Below, in pieces: positions 19,211-30,544 of a DNA stretch of 64,000 bases; within the stretch, counting starts at the first letter, position 1, and every line of letters begins with the position of its first letter. The DNA lies in assembly GCF_000210295.1 (NCBI RefSeq), contig NC_026741.1, forward strand, positions 1,612,001-1,676,000, given 5' to 3'. The stretch comes from Trypanosoma brucei gambiense DAL972 (taxonomy: Eukaryota > Euglenozoa > Kinetoplastea > Trypanosomatida > Trypanosomatidae). Under the pieces are notes generated by a model, which did not search any database, was not told the DNA's origin, and saw only the letters and a list, made by a program, of their open reading frames with translations. The position numbers and the translations under genes were made by a program.

Positions 19211-21331
19211 CTTTCCTCTAGTTTTCCATGTTTGTTATTTGACTACCATCATTTCCATCAGTGTTTTATACTTGTCAACACATCGTATCGATATATCGCC
19301 CTTTTATACATATTTTTATAATTATATCTTTTTTATTAAATTTGGATTTGCCAGTGTTTCTGTCCTTCTTTCTTTTTTTGTTTTTTGTTTTAACATTCAC
19401 CTTCTTCTCAACACTTCCTATGCAACACACACACATATATATATATATATATGCGCACAGACAACTTTCAGTCGTTGTTATGTCAGCGCCTGCATGGCTG
19501 CGTTGTTTTTTTTTTTCCTTGTTTAACTTTTGCGTGTTTTTCTTTTTTGAGAAACTCGTACTATCGGTGTAACGAAATGAATTGATAATAGCAAAGCAAA
19601 GCGAATGGGAAAAATATGCGCGTTTGAATGATTGAGAACCTCAAGTGTAAAGAAGAAAGATGAACAAAAAAAAAATGGGAAGTGTGGAAGAAGTGAAAAG
19701 AAAAGGAAAGAAAAGAGGGAAAGGGGATATGCAAATGGTTATATCGAGAATTCTTTTAATTCCCCTCCTTCAGAGGTGTAACTTAGGCATTAAATAACGA
19801 ATTTAGTTTAAATTTAAATTAATTTGCTGGTCCGGAAGAAAAAGGAAGAGAGAAAAATAGGAAAAGTGGGAAGTCTGCAAATTTGATGTTAATCCCCGCA
19901 AGCCCACTGAGTGTATTTATATGCACATTTGTGTGTTTGTGACAGTTTTCATGTCGCACGACTGCGGGCTTGTATTTGGTTATTTTTCGCCTCTCACCAT
20001 TGTTTTCACATATCTGTGTATTATAAATACTCTCATTATTATTATTGTTATTATTTATAGATATTATTATTACTATTGCTGTTGTTGTTGTTGTTTTCGG
20101 CATTGTGCATTCCTTGGTATGTGCTACTTAGAGCCATGTCATCGGTTCCCTCTGCTCTTTACCCCCGTTCTCCCGCACTTCCCCCCTTCGCTTAATTAAT
20201 TATAACAGTTATTATTTTCACGGTCTCAGGTGCAAATCTACAAAGACTTTGTTTCATTATATATTTTTACGGTCGATTCTGTTTGCTTATGTGATAATAT
20301 TGTTTTTTATGTATGTGAGTGAAGAGACTAAAAGGGATTTCAAAAAAATTTAATGCTAAATGAGTGGTCGTAGAGAATGAAATTTAATGAGTTGATGATG
20401 AAAATGTGGGAAAGAGAATGGGCAGTAAACAGAAACTAATTTTAAAGCAAATAAAAGTAAGAAAGTGAGTGTGAATACGGAAATATTGGTGGAAAGATGA
20501 ATAAAGCGCGAGGGAACGGCAAAGAGAAGGAGAGGAATGGCACATAAAATAATGAACCCCTCATATCTCTTTTTGTTTTGTGTGTGTGTGTATATATGGG
20601 TGTGTTACCTTTTCGTTTTCTCCTCTCCTCGTATGAGTTTGTGTACAATTGTTGTTTTCTTTCCCCCCTTTTATTGGTTCACCCCTCTGGTGTGACCCTT
20701 TGGGTTCTTGTTTAGTCTACTGCCATGTGGCACTTCGTCAACCTCTGTGAGTTACCCTTTTACAGACATTTTAGTTTGTCCGTTCACTAGCTTTTCACGC
20801 ACGCGCTGCTTGTTTGTTTCCTTTCGGTTTTTGTTTTGTTTCAGCCACGCCATTGAAACTGTAGAAAATGAGGGAAAGGGTAGAAAAGGAGTTACGGCCG
20901 TTAGCTTCATTACGTCATCCAAAATATATGCGTTTTTGTTGATATTGTTGTCTCTGTTTTTTTTTGGGGGGTTGTTTTCCGGGAAGCGGGTGCCGCGAGG
21001 GTAGCCGCCGAGTTTTTTCCAGCCGTTATCCGCGTACGTTCGTGGGCGCAAATGCTTTTTTTATTTCAATTTTTTTTCATTTTTTTACTTTTTATTTTTC
21101 TGACTTTTTTGTTCTTGAGTGGGTTTCTGTAGTATTTGGGGTGTATCGCCACGAAATCGCCACAACTGTTCGTTTTCCCCCAGGATTCCCTCCTTTTCAA
21201 TATATGCAATACACAGCTTTACCTCCGGGAGCAGCGCCTTAGAGATTTCGGTACGCAAAGGAAGAAATAAACATATGTGTATATGTTACTGTTCATTTAA
21301 AATATATACGTGTGGAGTGTGACTGAGTGCA

Positions 21332-21350
21332 CGTCAGTGTCTCGTTTCAG
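21332..21350 (+). promoter_or_regulatory. Candidate spliced-leader acceptor for the SPRY/CTLH gene
   Basis: CTCGTTTCAG ends at 21350, about 207 nt before the ATG at 21558. Further AGs at about 21383-21430 are alternatives. Confidence 0.4.
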
Positions 21351-21557
21351 AAGTAGTGAACGGTCTCTTGTTCTAATCCTGTCAGTAGCTTCTCTTGTGC
21401 TTTAGCCTTCACATAATTTGATCCACAGGCCCAATTCATACTACATTATTAACCCCCGTCGAGGCGCGGACATTCACAAGAAAGGCACACGCAGAAGGGG
21501 ATATAAAAGGAAAGGGAAGGGGAAAAAAAACCGGTGCTGCAATAGCGGCTTTGGCAT

Positions 21558-24260
21558 ATGTTTTACTCAGGGTGGCAGTTTCCCACACCGCAGCGTTTGG
21601 AAGGTCGTGGTAGCGATGCGCAAAGTGGCTATCTCCTGCAGAACTCACAAAACTCAAGCATATCTTTCGTGCATTTTCTCCCATCTGGCGACAGACGCCA
21701 GTTGGTCCGACAGCGTGAAACCGGCTCCCGAATTCATCTCAAGAGTGACGTCTCCATCCACCCGAACAGCGGCGTGTTTTACTTCGAGGTTGAGGTCCAA
21801 TTTTCCGGCGCCGCTGGAGGAGGAGGAGGTGGTGGTGGTGGTGGTGGGGCGTCGGAACCGGCGTTGGTAATCGGCGTGTGCCGCCGGTCCCTCCCATCGA
21901 ATGGGCTCCCGGGAGAAGAGGCCAATAGTGTCGGACTCTTCACTTCACAGCGCATGGTGTATGCCAATGGGAAACGGGAGGGAGAAGTCGTACGGTTCCC
22001 TACAGGTACACGCGCACGAAGCATCGCAGGAAATAATGTCGACAATATCAACGGTGATGCCGCGGCAAGTGGGGAAAATGGAACTGCTGAAGGTGAGGAA
22101 CAAGAAGGGCGGCGTTTTAGGGGACTTCGAGTAGGCGACACGGTGGGATGCATTGTCAATTTGTTGGATGGAACAGTGCGCTTCACATTCAATGGTGAAA
22201 TCCTTGACTTTACGGCTGTTTTGAGCCGTCGCACACCAAAACATGGGTACTACGCCGCAGTCGGGGTCTTTCGGCGCGTTCCACCCGTTGCGGTGCGAGT
22301 GATTTTTCCGTCGGTAGCAAGGCAAACGCCCATTCCTCAGCCAATTTCCGCAACCGCTGCTGAAAAGAGAGAAGATGATGAGCAGCGGAAGGCGGAGCCC
22401 GCGGTGGGTTCCGTGCTTAATGAGGCTGCCTCACGCGGAGGTTATTTTAATTTTGACATCGACGGGTACTGTGAGGACGTTACGAAGAAATTGGTGTTGG
22501 CGCACCTCCTGGGGAAAGCGAAGGGGCCCGTGGTTGAGCTGAAAGAAAATGAATGCACGTGTCGTGACACGAGCATCGTAGCGGCCATATGCAAGCATTT
22601 AGCAGCGCGTGGCATGACAAGTGCCCTTTCTGCTTTCGAAAAGGAGCAACAGGAACTCACCTGTGCCAAATGTGGCTGCGGAGCTGAACCCCCTGAAAAA
22701 GCAGATGCGGCCATTCCAAAACATGTTGATCCGACAAGTGAAATGCTGGGGGCCGGGACCTACAACCGCAGTAACGGGGACAGTTTAACCAGCGGAACTT
22801 GCACGGAAAGTGAATCGCGCACCGTCACCTACAGTGCACACATCAGGCGACTTCGTGAAGATGTGGCCAATGGTAGAATGTCCGCTGCTGTGGAGCGCAC
22901 GCTTAGCTTTGGGCTTGTTTCCCCGGGGGTGCTCGAAAAGGTGAGGAGTTGCGTTGAAAATGTTGACGCACTTCTCCCTGACTTCTGGGGTCTTCTTTTT
23001 TTCGCCCAGCGCTGTGATATCCTCTTTCTCCTTCGTGTTACTCATTTGGTGGAACTTTCGTTCGACACTATGCAAAGAAGACTCGAAATTCTGCTCCGCA
23101 ATGTTAGTGGTGAAGAGAGCATCGGTAGGAATGCAACTGAAGACGCCCATGAAGCAGAAACTACTACCGCATGCCCATTCACAACAGCCGCTGAGCTAAT
23201 GGAGTTCGCACACCGCTTCCTTCTTGAGCCTATGAGAAGCGTTGCTTCCACTATTCGACAGCACCGCAACAGCACAACAAAGGGACCATGGACCAGTGAA
23301 GTTCTTGCCTTCGGTTCTTTTGAAAGCAGCGCCGACGAGGGTACTGATTCGTTCGAAGAGCTCGCAGCGCATCTATTCGTGAGCGGCCGGGACAGCTCTT
23401 GGTCAGGACCTGAGGCTCCTGCAACACTTCTGGTGCGGCACAGTGTACCCAACGTACCGGCTCCAAAATCCCAACAGCAGCGGCACATCGTGCAGACACT
23501 TGCAACGCTCATCTCCCACCAACGTGCAGTTTGCGCACGGGCAGAGCGATACCACAAGCCGGGCATGTCATACAAGTGGGCGGAGGAGTGGCTGGTTCTC
23601 GTGGAGGACACTCGGCGGGAGTGCCGCACCCGTTGTACATCACTTCTCCTTCATGCGATTGAGGATTTCAACGGTGCGTTAGAGCATCGTCTGGTGGTGT
23701 GGACGCAGCGGCAACAGCAACGCACGAGGGGGGTGGCATTTGGTGGTAGCTTAGAGCAACATGGTGCCTCGGTTGTGCCTTCAAAAAGTGGTGGCAAGGA
23801 GGGAAAAAACGCGGCGGTGGAGACTAGGGAAGTTCTATTCCCTTCACTGCGCTCGGCGTGGCGGCATGTGCATGCAGCTGCTGCGTTGGAACCACTTCTT
23901 CAGGTTGCAACAAAAGCCTTTAGTGATCAGCTTAATCGGGTAGTCGTTAATGCGCGACTGATGGCAGAGTCCATTTCAACGAAGGAACCGCCTTCCACTT
24001 TCTGCAAGGGCCCCAAGCGCGGCATTCTTCACTCACCCGAGTTGAGCGTAAGCGGTGCAGACAAGAAGGTTGCTGAAAGCAACGGAAGCAGTGCTTCCTC
24101 ATGTGAGCCATCGGTGGGTTCCCGCACAGCACCGGTAGAAAGCGAAAGGGAATGTGTCAGTAACAACAGCGTATGCCAAAAGAGAATGGCATGTTATACG
24201 GATGACTTACGTATGAGTTTCCTGTATATGAAGAGCGTTTATAGGGCGGTTTTTGCCTAG
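21558..24260 (+). CDS. RanBPM/RanBP9-type SPRY-LisH-CTLH protein (probable GID/CTLH ubiquitin ligase subunit)
   Basis: A 900-residue protein. Residues about 65-255 form a SPRY domain (SGVFYFEVEVQF, LVIGVCRRSL, RVGDTVGCIVNLLDGTVRF, YYAAVGVF). It is interrupted by a run of 11 Gly encoded by GGN codons after FSGAA, and by an Asn/Gly/Glu-rich insert. A LisH-like helix pair follows near 342-365 (IVAAICKHLAARGMTSALSA). A CTLH-like segment lies near 428-500 (IRRLREDVANGRMSAAVER ... LLFFAQRCDILFLL), and then a long helical C-terminal region. SPRY-LisH-CTLH-CRA is the order of RanBP9/RanBP10 and yeast Gid1, scaffolds that present substrates to the GID/CTLH E3 ligase. The protein is somewhat longer than human RanBP9 (729), mostly from inserts. 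The CRA part is divergent. Confidence 0.75.
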   Translation: MFYSGWQFPTPQRLEGRGSDAQSGYLLQNSQNSSISFVHFLPSGDRRQLVRQRETGSRIHLKSDVSIHPNSGVFYFEVEVQFSGAAGGGGGGGGGGGASEPALVIGVCRRSLPSNGLPGEEANSVGLFTSQRMVYANGKREGEVVRFPTGTRARSIAGNNVDNINGDAAASGENGTAEGEEQEGRRFRGLRVGDTVGCIVNLLDGTVRFTFNGEILDFTAVLSRRTPKHGYYAAVGVFRRVPPVAVRVIFPSVARQTPIPQPISATAAEKREDDEQRKAEPAVGSVLNEAASRGGYFNFDIDGYCEDVTKKLVLAHLLGKAKGPVVELKENECTCRDTSIVAAICKHLAARGMTSALSAFEKEQQELTCAKCGCGAEPPEKADAAIPKHVDPTSEMLGAGTYNRSNGDSLTSGTCTESESRTVTYSAHIRRLREDVANGRMSAAVERTLSFGLVSPGVLEKVRSCVENVDALLPDFWGLLFFAQRCDILFLLRVTHLVELSFDTMQRRLEILLRNVSGEESIGRNATEDAHEAETTTACPFTTAAELMEFAHRFLLEPMRSVASTIRQHRNSTTKGPWTSEVLAFGSFESSADEGTDSFEELAAHLFVSGRDSSWSGPEAPATLLVRHSVPNVPAPKSQQQRHIVQTLATLISHQRAVCARAERYHKPGMSYKWAEEWLVLVEDTRRECRTRCTSLLLHAIEDFNGALEHRLVVWTQRQQQRTRGVAFGGSLEQHGASVVPSKSGGKEGKNAAVETREVLFPSLRSAWRHVHAAAALEPLLQVATKAFSDQLNRVVVNARLMAESISTKEPPSTFCKGPKRGILHSPELSVSGADKKVAESNGSSASSCEPSVGSRTAPVESERECVSNNSVCQKRMACYTDDLRMSFLYMKSVYRAVFA

Positions 24261-25607
24261 GCGGTTTTTTTTTTTCAGTCCGACGCCTCAGTGAGTATAT
24301 GAATATGCAGACAAACACGTATATACATATATGTATATTTATCGGTGGTGTGCAGGCGCACAGTGTAGTTTTGGGGCAGATGCTACGTATGCGCTGTTTC
24401 ATCACGCTTCTCAATCATTTCTCTCTCATATTTTCCCCCTTCATTCACATGATCACCAGTATTGGCGTGTTTCTGTGCGTGCGTTGAATGGTGAGGCGTC
24501 GTGTTTCACACCGCCCCAGTCCCTGAGGCCGCTACCGGTGCTCTGGTTTAGTTAAACTTTAGTGCATTATTGTTATTATCATTTTCACTTCGCTGTGTAC
24601 AATGGGTAGTGATTGTGAAACTTTTGTGTTTACTCACTCGGTTGTCTCCCTTTTCAACTCTTAGTGAGCATTTTCCCCTGTTACGTCAAGTGTGGGAACT
24701 TTCTCACGTTCGCGCTTCATGAAAAGTGACGACCTTTTTGTTTTGTTTTTCTTTTCTTTTGCGCTGAGCTGCGCCCGCCATTGAAATATGAAGGAGTATG
24801 TGCAAAGGCAGTAGGGAGAGGGTTGTCGTGGTGATGCTAACGGTGGGAAGGGGAGACCAAAGTGGTAATTCTTTGTTGTTGTTTCTTTGCTTTCACTCAT
24901 TTACGGTCAAATGTGTATGAAATTAACGGTTGTTCAGAGTTGCTTAGGTAGAGAAATGGCATAACGAAACCTTATGTTTTACTTTCCTTCCCATTTGCTT
25001 TTTTCCTCTTTTCTTCTTTTTTTTTTTTAATTGTCTCCTCCTCCCCTTCCCCCGTTTCTTCGCTCTCATCAGCGTCCCTCATTTCAACTACGTCTCCTCT
25101 GGTTGAAGGATTCATTGAATATGCGTTAGTACCTGTAAATGTGATTTTCTCTCTTTTTGTCACTAAATTGTTACCCTGTTGCTTTCATTATCATTCTTAT
25201 CATCGTTAGACTAATCCGTCCACTCTCCATCAAGACGCAGCTCAATATTTTAGAAAAAAAAATCTTAAGATAGTAAAGACAGGAGGGGGATACTAGAATT
25301 TCAAAAGGAAAGGGACCTGGTACGTATACCGGAACGTTATCTATAAGACAGCAGATATTAGTATTTGAACACTTTCCGTCCCCTCTCGTGCCTTTGCTCT
25401 TTTTTCCCCCCTGTTCTGTCTACGGGCACTGACGGGAGAAGAAGAAAGCAGTGGCACGCAAGTGTTGGTGAAAGGCGCAACTTCATACAAGCACAAATAT
25501 ATATATATAAGATTCACAAACCACACACACACACACACAAGCGCGTGTACGTGCATACATATAGAGAGAGAGGAAGTGAAGGACAACTGTGTTGAATAAC
25601 AGCAGTA
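24261..25607. other. 1.35 kb intergenic region
   Basis: No supported gene. T tracts lie at 24266-24276 and 25013-25029 and A-rich runs at 25253-25262. A pyrimidine tract at 25376-25425 has AG at 25437-25438 and probably serves the downstream gene. (TA)n and (CA)n lie at 25497-25540. Confidence 0.6.
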
Positions 25608-26942
25608 ATGAAAGAAAAAAAAGAGGTGAATTCAAGCCGTAAAGGATGGATGCCACCACGAGGTCGGCTGACGGCAACATCACGTGGCCCGGTGCCACCA
25701 CCGCCTAGTCGCACACCCACGCGATGCTCGAGCATTTGTCGTGTTCCCAAAGATCGCTTTCGCGGCCCCCCGGCAGTAGCAGCGACAACAACACCGCGAA
25801 GTCGGGAAAGCGGCTCAGCTTGTCATTGTGTACCTCTTCGACGCAAGAACGCATCAAACGATAATGCCTTTGCGACACGACGCACGGCCATAGTGGATGA
25901 GAAGACACCGTCACCGCAGAAGCCTGTTCAGCCCTATGTAGCGGATGGGCGAATAGAGAAAATGCGTAGGTCAATGAATGGTACGAATCGCCGTTCCTGT
26001 AGCGAGTCTATGCGAGATGCGGAGCCTGTGAGTTTTCATATGGCGCCGTACCCGCGAGTTCCTTTTGTACGGCAGAGTAGCAACCGGTGTGAGTCAACTC
26101 CTTCAAGCTATAGAACTCGGGTGAGTACGGCACAGCAATGTTCATTTGGGGGACATGCTGCGAGACCAACGGTTGCTGGCACGGAGCTACTTCCGCGGAT
26201 GCCACGCCTTCAGGGTACTCACCGTACCTCCAAAGAGCGGGGTCGCGCGACGTTAGAGCGCTTCCTCCAAACTCAACCAACAGATGCACAAAATGAAGTA
26301 CGAGATCTAATGAAGGAGTACAAGGGTCGAGAGGAGGAGCTATGCGATGCTCTAAACATTGCATTCGGGGAGTCAGCAGGAGGTGTAGCAATGGGTCTCA
26401 GTACCAGTACTAGTGGAGGAGCCACACCGGTTCCCCGACGTTATGATATTCCACAACCATACCGAGAGCCCACGCCACTGAAACAAGAGGTGACTGACAC
26501 GTCGATACTTAACACTTCACCCAAGCTTCATAGCCGCAGCGCCATGAGTGCTACTGTTAGAGTGAATAGTGAAGCAAATCCAATAGCATCGAGCGCCTCG
26601 CCTTACCGTCATGGTTGTTCCCCCTGTAGGACTCAACCGTCGCGGAATCGTGTGAACCCTCGCGATGGCGTTTATTCACAACCTCCCTCTGGTATGATAT
26701 CCGCCTGCACACCCATTTCCAGCCCTTCACGTGGGAGGGGAACCGGTTGGGCTAAAAGTCTCTATAATGAATTGAGGGAAGAGGGCAGTTTGTCGCCATA
26801 CCTCCGTTACCTTCCCAGTGATGTGTCAGGAGGTGAATGGGATAAACCTGATGTTGGAGACGTGCTTTGCTTTCAGGCGAAGGAGCCGCAGCGAAGACGT
26901 GTGCTCACCTCGCCCGTCCCCGATGAGTTACTCATAAAATAA
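25608..26942 (+). CDS. Basic, Ser/Arg/Pro-rich kinetoplastid protein with a GREEEL motif (cytoskeletal type)
   Basis: A 444-residue protein, strongly basic and rich in Ser, Arg, Pro and Thr, largely predicted disordered. Residues about 205-245 form the only clearly folded part: RATLERFLQ, DLMKEYKGREEELCDALN. This matches a recurrent trypanosomatid motif (helix, then K/RYxGREEEL, then a helix) found in many flagellar and cytoskeletal proteins of these parasites. The C-terminus has a second ordered-looking block (SLYNELREEGSLSPYLRYLP). No catalytic residues are seen. Composition suggests binding to microtubules or another acidic surface; that is inference. The start is the first ATG, preceded by an A-rich leader. 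Confidence 0.7.
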   Translation: MKEKKEVNSSRKGWMPPRGRLTATSRGPVPPPPSRTPTRCSSICRVPKDRFRGPPAVAATTTPRSRESGSACHCVPLRRKNASNDNAFATRRTAIVDEKTPSPQKPVQPYVADGRIEKMRRSMNGTNRRSCSESMRDAEPVSFHMAPYPRVPFVRQSSNRCESTPSSYRTRVSTAQQCSFGGHAARPTVAGTELLPRMPRLQGTHRTSKERGRATLERFLQTQPTDAQNEVRDLMKEYKGREEELCDALNIAFGESAGGVAMGLSTSTSGGATPVPRRYDIPQPYREPTPLKQEVTDTSILNTSPKLHSRSAMSATVRVNSEANPIASSASPYRHGCSPCRTQPSRNRVNPRDGVYSQPPSGMISACTPISSPSRGRGTGWAKSLYNELREEGSLSPYLRYLPSDVSGGEWDKPDVGDVLCFQAKEPQRRRVLTSPVPDELLIK

Positions 26943-28880
26943 TACGCCCAACAGCAAGATTTGAGGTACTTTATATGGCCTGATGTTGGAGGTGTGTTTT
27001 ACTGACATGGCAAAGGGAGGGAGAAAGGAAGAGTAGATATGTATGTGTAAATATAAGTTTAGAAAAGATGGATCGCAGGGGAGCAAACGGTGTTTGGGAG
27101 GGAAAAAAACAAGTGAAAACATGCGAGCATGGATATAAAACAGTGGCGACATTAGAGTTTATTAGATTTCCAGTATGTGAGGTAGCCCCATTGCAGCACT
27201 GATGGGGAAAAGGAGGGACGAAAGGAAAGAGAAATTAAAATGCCCCGACTCTCGCCCCTCCACGCGTTTTTTTTGTTCAAAAGTTTAATTACTGGATCCA
27301 TGAAAATGAAGAATACTTTTGTCTTATTATTTACAACAGTGATGATGATGATAGTAATAATAATAACGTGGCAGCAGTATTATTATTATTATTGTTGTTG
27401 TTGTTACTTGAGATCCCTCATACTGCTTTGCAGAACGTAAGAAAAAGATAACTTATATTTTTTTTTTAAAAAGCAAGCCTACCAAGGAAAAGAAAAAGGG
27501 AAGGTGATTTGTTTTATTGTTTTCTTTAATCAATATAGAAGTCCTTTCGCATACGTGAGATAATTACGAGTGTATTTGCTTGTTGTTGTTGTTTTAATTC
27601 CCCTTGTTTTATTGTTGTCCAATGGCAATTTTGTTTATATATATATATATATATCACTGTTACTGTTACCGTTACGATTTTCTGTTTGTTTCGTTTTTTT
27701 TTGATGTCGTCGTGTAAATAAGGTGGGAATGGTGATGGATTTGAGTGTTGGGGCTGCGGCGTGTATTGCTCAAGTGATTTGGCGAGTTAATTTATTTATT
27801 TATTTATTAACTTAATATTTATAATATGGCAGTAGGGGAGGGGGTAACGGAGGAAAAAGGGAAAATGCGACATCATCGCAGTGTATCGTGAAATTTCCGT
27901 GCCGTGGTCGCATCCCGCGCGCCTGGCTTGTATGAACATCCCATTTCTTTATGTTCCCTCCTGTGTTTCATTATTCCCTTGTTTTTTGTGTAGATGAGTT
28001 GGTCCTCCTTCTTTTTTTTTTTTGATAATTTTCCGCCCCACTTCATTTGTCTTTTTTTTTTTACTTTGCTTCTCGGTTCCTTTTTTTTTTTGGTATTTCC
28101 TCGATTCTGATTTCGGTCTTTTTTTAAAAAAAAAAAAGAAAAATCCTCTTCCTTGAACACGAGCGCCACGACCTTCACCCACCAACCTCCGAGTTTTCAT
28201 ATTTTAATAGAAGGAAAACTACTAACATCGCAAATTGCGATTTGTGTGGTGATTGACGCAGTTCAGCAAACGTTTCACTAATAAAAGGAGAAAATAAAAA
28301 TAAGAAGAGGACAAAAGGGGGGATGGTGTGAAAATAAAGCAGCGGCAGGAAAGAGAATTCAGCTCCTCATCATCACACGTTCCAGTAGTCAAGTGATGAA
28401 TTTTTTTTTTATTTTGTTTGTGTGGGTTTTCTGTTTGTCGTCGTATCGGCATGTTTTGTTCTGTCGAAAAGGGATTTTCCGCAAATGTGTGTGTGTGTGT
28501 GTATTTACCGTACCAATAACTATTAGTTGTTGTTGTTGTTTTTTAAATTCAAAATACATTTACCTCGCCTCTTTCCCCAGCTCCTCAATCCCACTAAGTG
28601 ATAATAACCCAAAAAGAAAATGAAAAAAAAAAAGCAGCGCACGTGGATTGTTTTGTTATTCTTTTTTTTCCTTTAATTCCCTCCTCAGTGTCATATCGTA
28701 CCTCATTCAATTGCACCTCTTTGTTCCCCTTTACTTTATTTTTTGTTTAATTTTGTTTTGTTTTTTTTTTGCTTTTCCCTTCTTTTTCCCAACGGAAATC
28801 CCAAAACCACAGGGGTACACAGTCGCTCCCCATCCTTTAGTTACATTACCTCATAATTTACGGGAACACACATATACCCA

Positions 28881-28942
28881 AATATACGAATAGACACGCA
28901 CATATTTGTATATATATATATATATTTGTATATTCGTATATT
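28881..28942. repeat. Inverted repeat with 12 bp arms around (TA)n
   Basis: AATATACGAATA (28881-28892) is the exact reverse complement of TATTCGTATATT (28931-28942). The 38 nt between them contain a (TA)n palindrome, so the whole can fold into one long hairpin. Confidence 0.7.
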
Positions 28943-29089
28943 AGTTGTGGTTGGAAAGGAAAGGAAAGGAAAGGGAGAGTGCGCCCCTACAGTACGTGAC
29001 GGCGCTTTTGCAGCTTATTCGTTTCTAGTGCTTCAAAAAGAAAAAGAAGAAAAAAGGAGCGGAGGAACAAAGGGTTCTTCGCCCTTAGT

Positions 29090-29137
29090 TGTTTCTTTTT
29101 TCTCTTTTTCCCTCCTCCCCCTTTCCTACATTTAAAG
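29090..29137 (+). promoter_or_regulatory. Probable spliced-leader acceptor for the type I membrane protein gene
   Basis: A C/T tract of about 40 nt is followed by TTTAAAG with AG at 29136-29137; the 5' UTR would be about 126 nt. Confidence 0.6.
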
Positions 29138-29263
29138 GTGACAGACGACTGTTCGAGGTAAAATATTCAGAAAGTACAAAACGAAGGCAACTAAAGGGGA
29201 AAAAAAAGGGGGTGCATATAGAAACATCAGTGCAGGGTTGCGTTCCCCCCGCCATCCGAACAA

Positions 29264-30067
29264 ATGATAGTGCGGTTGCTTTTCTTTTCATATTTCCTCC
29301 TACTGTTGACTGCCACGCAACTCACTGCGCAGGTAACTGATGAATCCACCACAATTACATTCGCACATGAAATTGGCCCAGTAGAAAAACTCAAGCAGCC
29401 ACAGTTATTGTGGTTCCTCACATGGCGCTCAAGTGATGAACAAACCACTTCAATGGCTAGTGTGAATGCGCCTGCTGGCGAACTCGCTGTAACCCTCAAT
29501 ACGGAAACGCAACAATTAACGAAATATGTCGCGGGACTGCAGTGCGAGGAGTCCCGAAAGCTTAACGCGGGATTCCGCTCGGGGCGCTGCACACTTTTGT
29601 TGACGGCCTGCGAAGCGGAAGAGCGGCCAGATGTGTTCTTCAACTACCGCGTGACTAAACATATTGAACACGATACAACTCTAGGCGGCACCGCGACTCA
29701 CGTTAGTAAACTATATGAAGAAGGTGACAATGAAGATGCCGTAGAGGTGGGCACAGTTACGTACAGTGTGGAAAACAGTAGTGATGACGAGCGTGATCCC
29801 AGTGTTGCATTTATTTTGGAGTTTAATTTAACAGTGAAAGCGGGTGGCTGCAAGAATTGGATTCCCTCCTGGTTGAAGGTGGAGGGACTATCACCTGATG
29901 AAGTGGAGATGCGCACCTGGCGGCGAAGGGCTGCCACTTCTGTTGTGGAACGATGGGGTTATCCGCTACTTTTGGCGGCTGCGGTGTACGGTGCGTTGCA
30001 TGCCTTGACTGCAATTGCGAGACGCCACCAACAGGCCGCGGCGGAGAAGAGGAAAAAGATGAAGTAG
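29264..30067 (+). CDS. Type I membrane protein with signal peptide and KKxx ER-retrieval tail
   Basis: A 267-residue protein. The N-terminus is a clear signal peptide (MIVRLLFFSYFLLLLTATQL, cleavage probably near QLTAQ). The luminal part, about 205 residues, is rich in Thr, Glu and Val and predicted beta-rich, with four or more Cys that may form disulphides. A single membrane span lies near 229-248 (YPLLLAAAVYGALHALTAIA) and is followed by a short basic tail ending K-K-M-K, which fits the C-terminal KKxx COPI retrieval signal. This predicts an ER or early-Golgi resident type I protein. I do not recognise the family; a subunit of an ER translocation, glycosylation or cargo-receptor complex is possible but not shown. 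Confidence 0.75.
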   Translation: MIVRLLFFSYFLLLLTATQLTAQVTDESTTITFAHEIGPVEKLKQPQLLWFLTWRSSDEQTTSMASVNAPAGELAVTLNTETQQLTKYVAGLQCEESRKLNAGFRSGRCTLLLTACEAEERPDVFFNYRVTKHIEHDTTLGGTATHVSKLYEEGDNEDAVEVGTVTYSVENSSDDERDPSVAFILEFNLTVKAGGCKNWIPSWLKVEGLSPDEVEMRTWRRRAATSVVERWGYPLLLAAAVYGALHALTAIARRHQQAAAEKRKKMK

Positions 30068-30544
30068 TCGCAGTTGCATTTACTTACCGCAGTGTTCCTC
30101 ACAATCAATCACATTATGGTTCAGAGTTGAGATGTATGGAGTTGTGCGAGTGGTGTCCATTAACTCAACTATGCAGATGTGAGACAGAAATTACTGTCGG
30201 GCTGCGCAGCATCGAAGAAACGTATAAAAATAAGGGGTGAGAAGGTTATGAGGCGAATTTACATTACATCTCACCGTTTCCTGTAAACACAAAAGCAACT
30301 GTTGTTTTTCACATTTTTTGGTGACCTATTGGCTTCGGCGCGAGGAACGTTGCGAAGTTGCTCGGGAGCAAGTGAAGACATCCACAGAAAAAGAATTAAC
30401 ACTTTATCAAAGCTATAGGAAATCTTATTATTATTATTTTTTTGACCCATTATTGTTAGTGCATCGTTGTTAAATAAATCAGAAGGGCAAAAAAAAAAAA
30501 GAACTTACTTGTCATTTACGAAACCTCACTGAAAGTTGACGATA
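30068..30544. other. Intergenic: 3' UTR and leader
   Basis: No supported gene. A T-rich stretch at 30301-30325 and a (TTA)n stretch near 30425 are the only pyrimidine signals. A run of about 12 A's (30490-30500) precedes the next gene. Confidence 0.5.

Larger units (their letters stand above)
18850..21557. other. 2.7 kb AT-rich intergenic region
   Basis: No supported gene. It holds (TA)n followed by (TG)n at 19171-19210, (CA)n and (TA)n at 19428-19452, (TTA)n and (TTG)n at 20034-20097, and long pyrimidine and purine blocks. A cluster of AGs after pyrimidine stretches at 21340-21430 is the probable acceptor zone for the SPRY gene. Confidence 0.6.
26943..29263. other. 2.3 kb AT-rich intergenic region
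   Basis: No supported gene. It holds (TTA/TTG)n at about 27379-27402, (TA)n at 27636-27654, (TTTA)n at 27790-27809, T-run/A-run junctions at 27458-27472 and 28119-28137, and (GT)n at 28487-28501. Also (GGAAA)4 at 28953-28974 and a 12 bp inverted repeat around (TA)n at 28881-28942. The last 180 nt hold the pyrimidine tract and acceptor of the next gene. Confidence 0.6.

Noticed and set aside
20385..20480. Possible C/D-box snoRNA (ATGATGA near 20392)
   Set aside because: No matching CTGA box or terminal stem within a typical snoRNA length.
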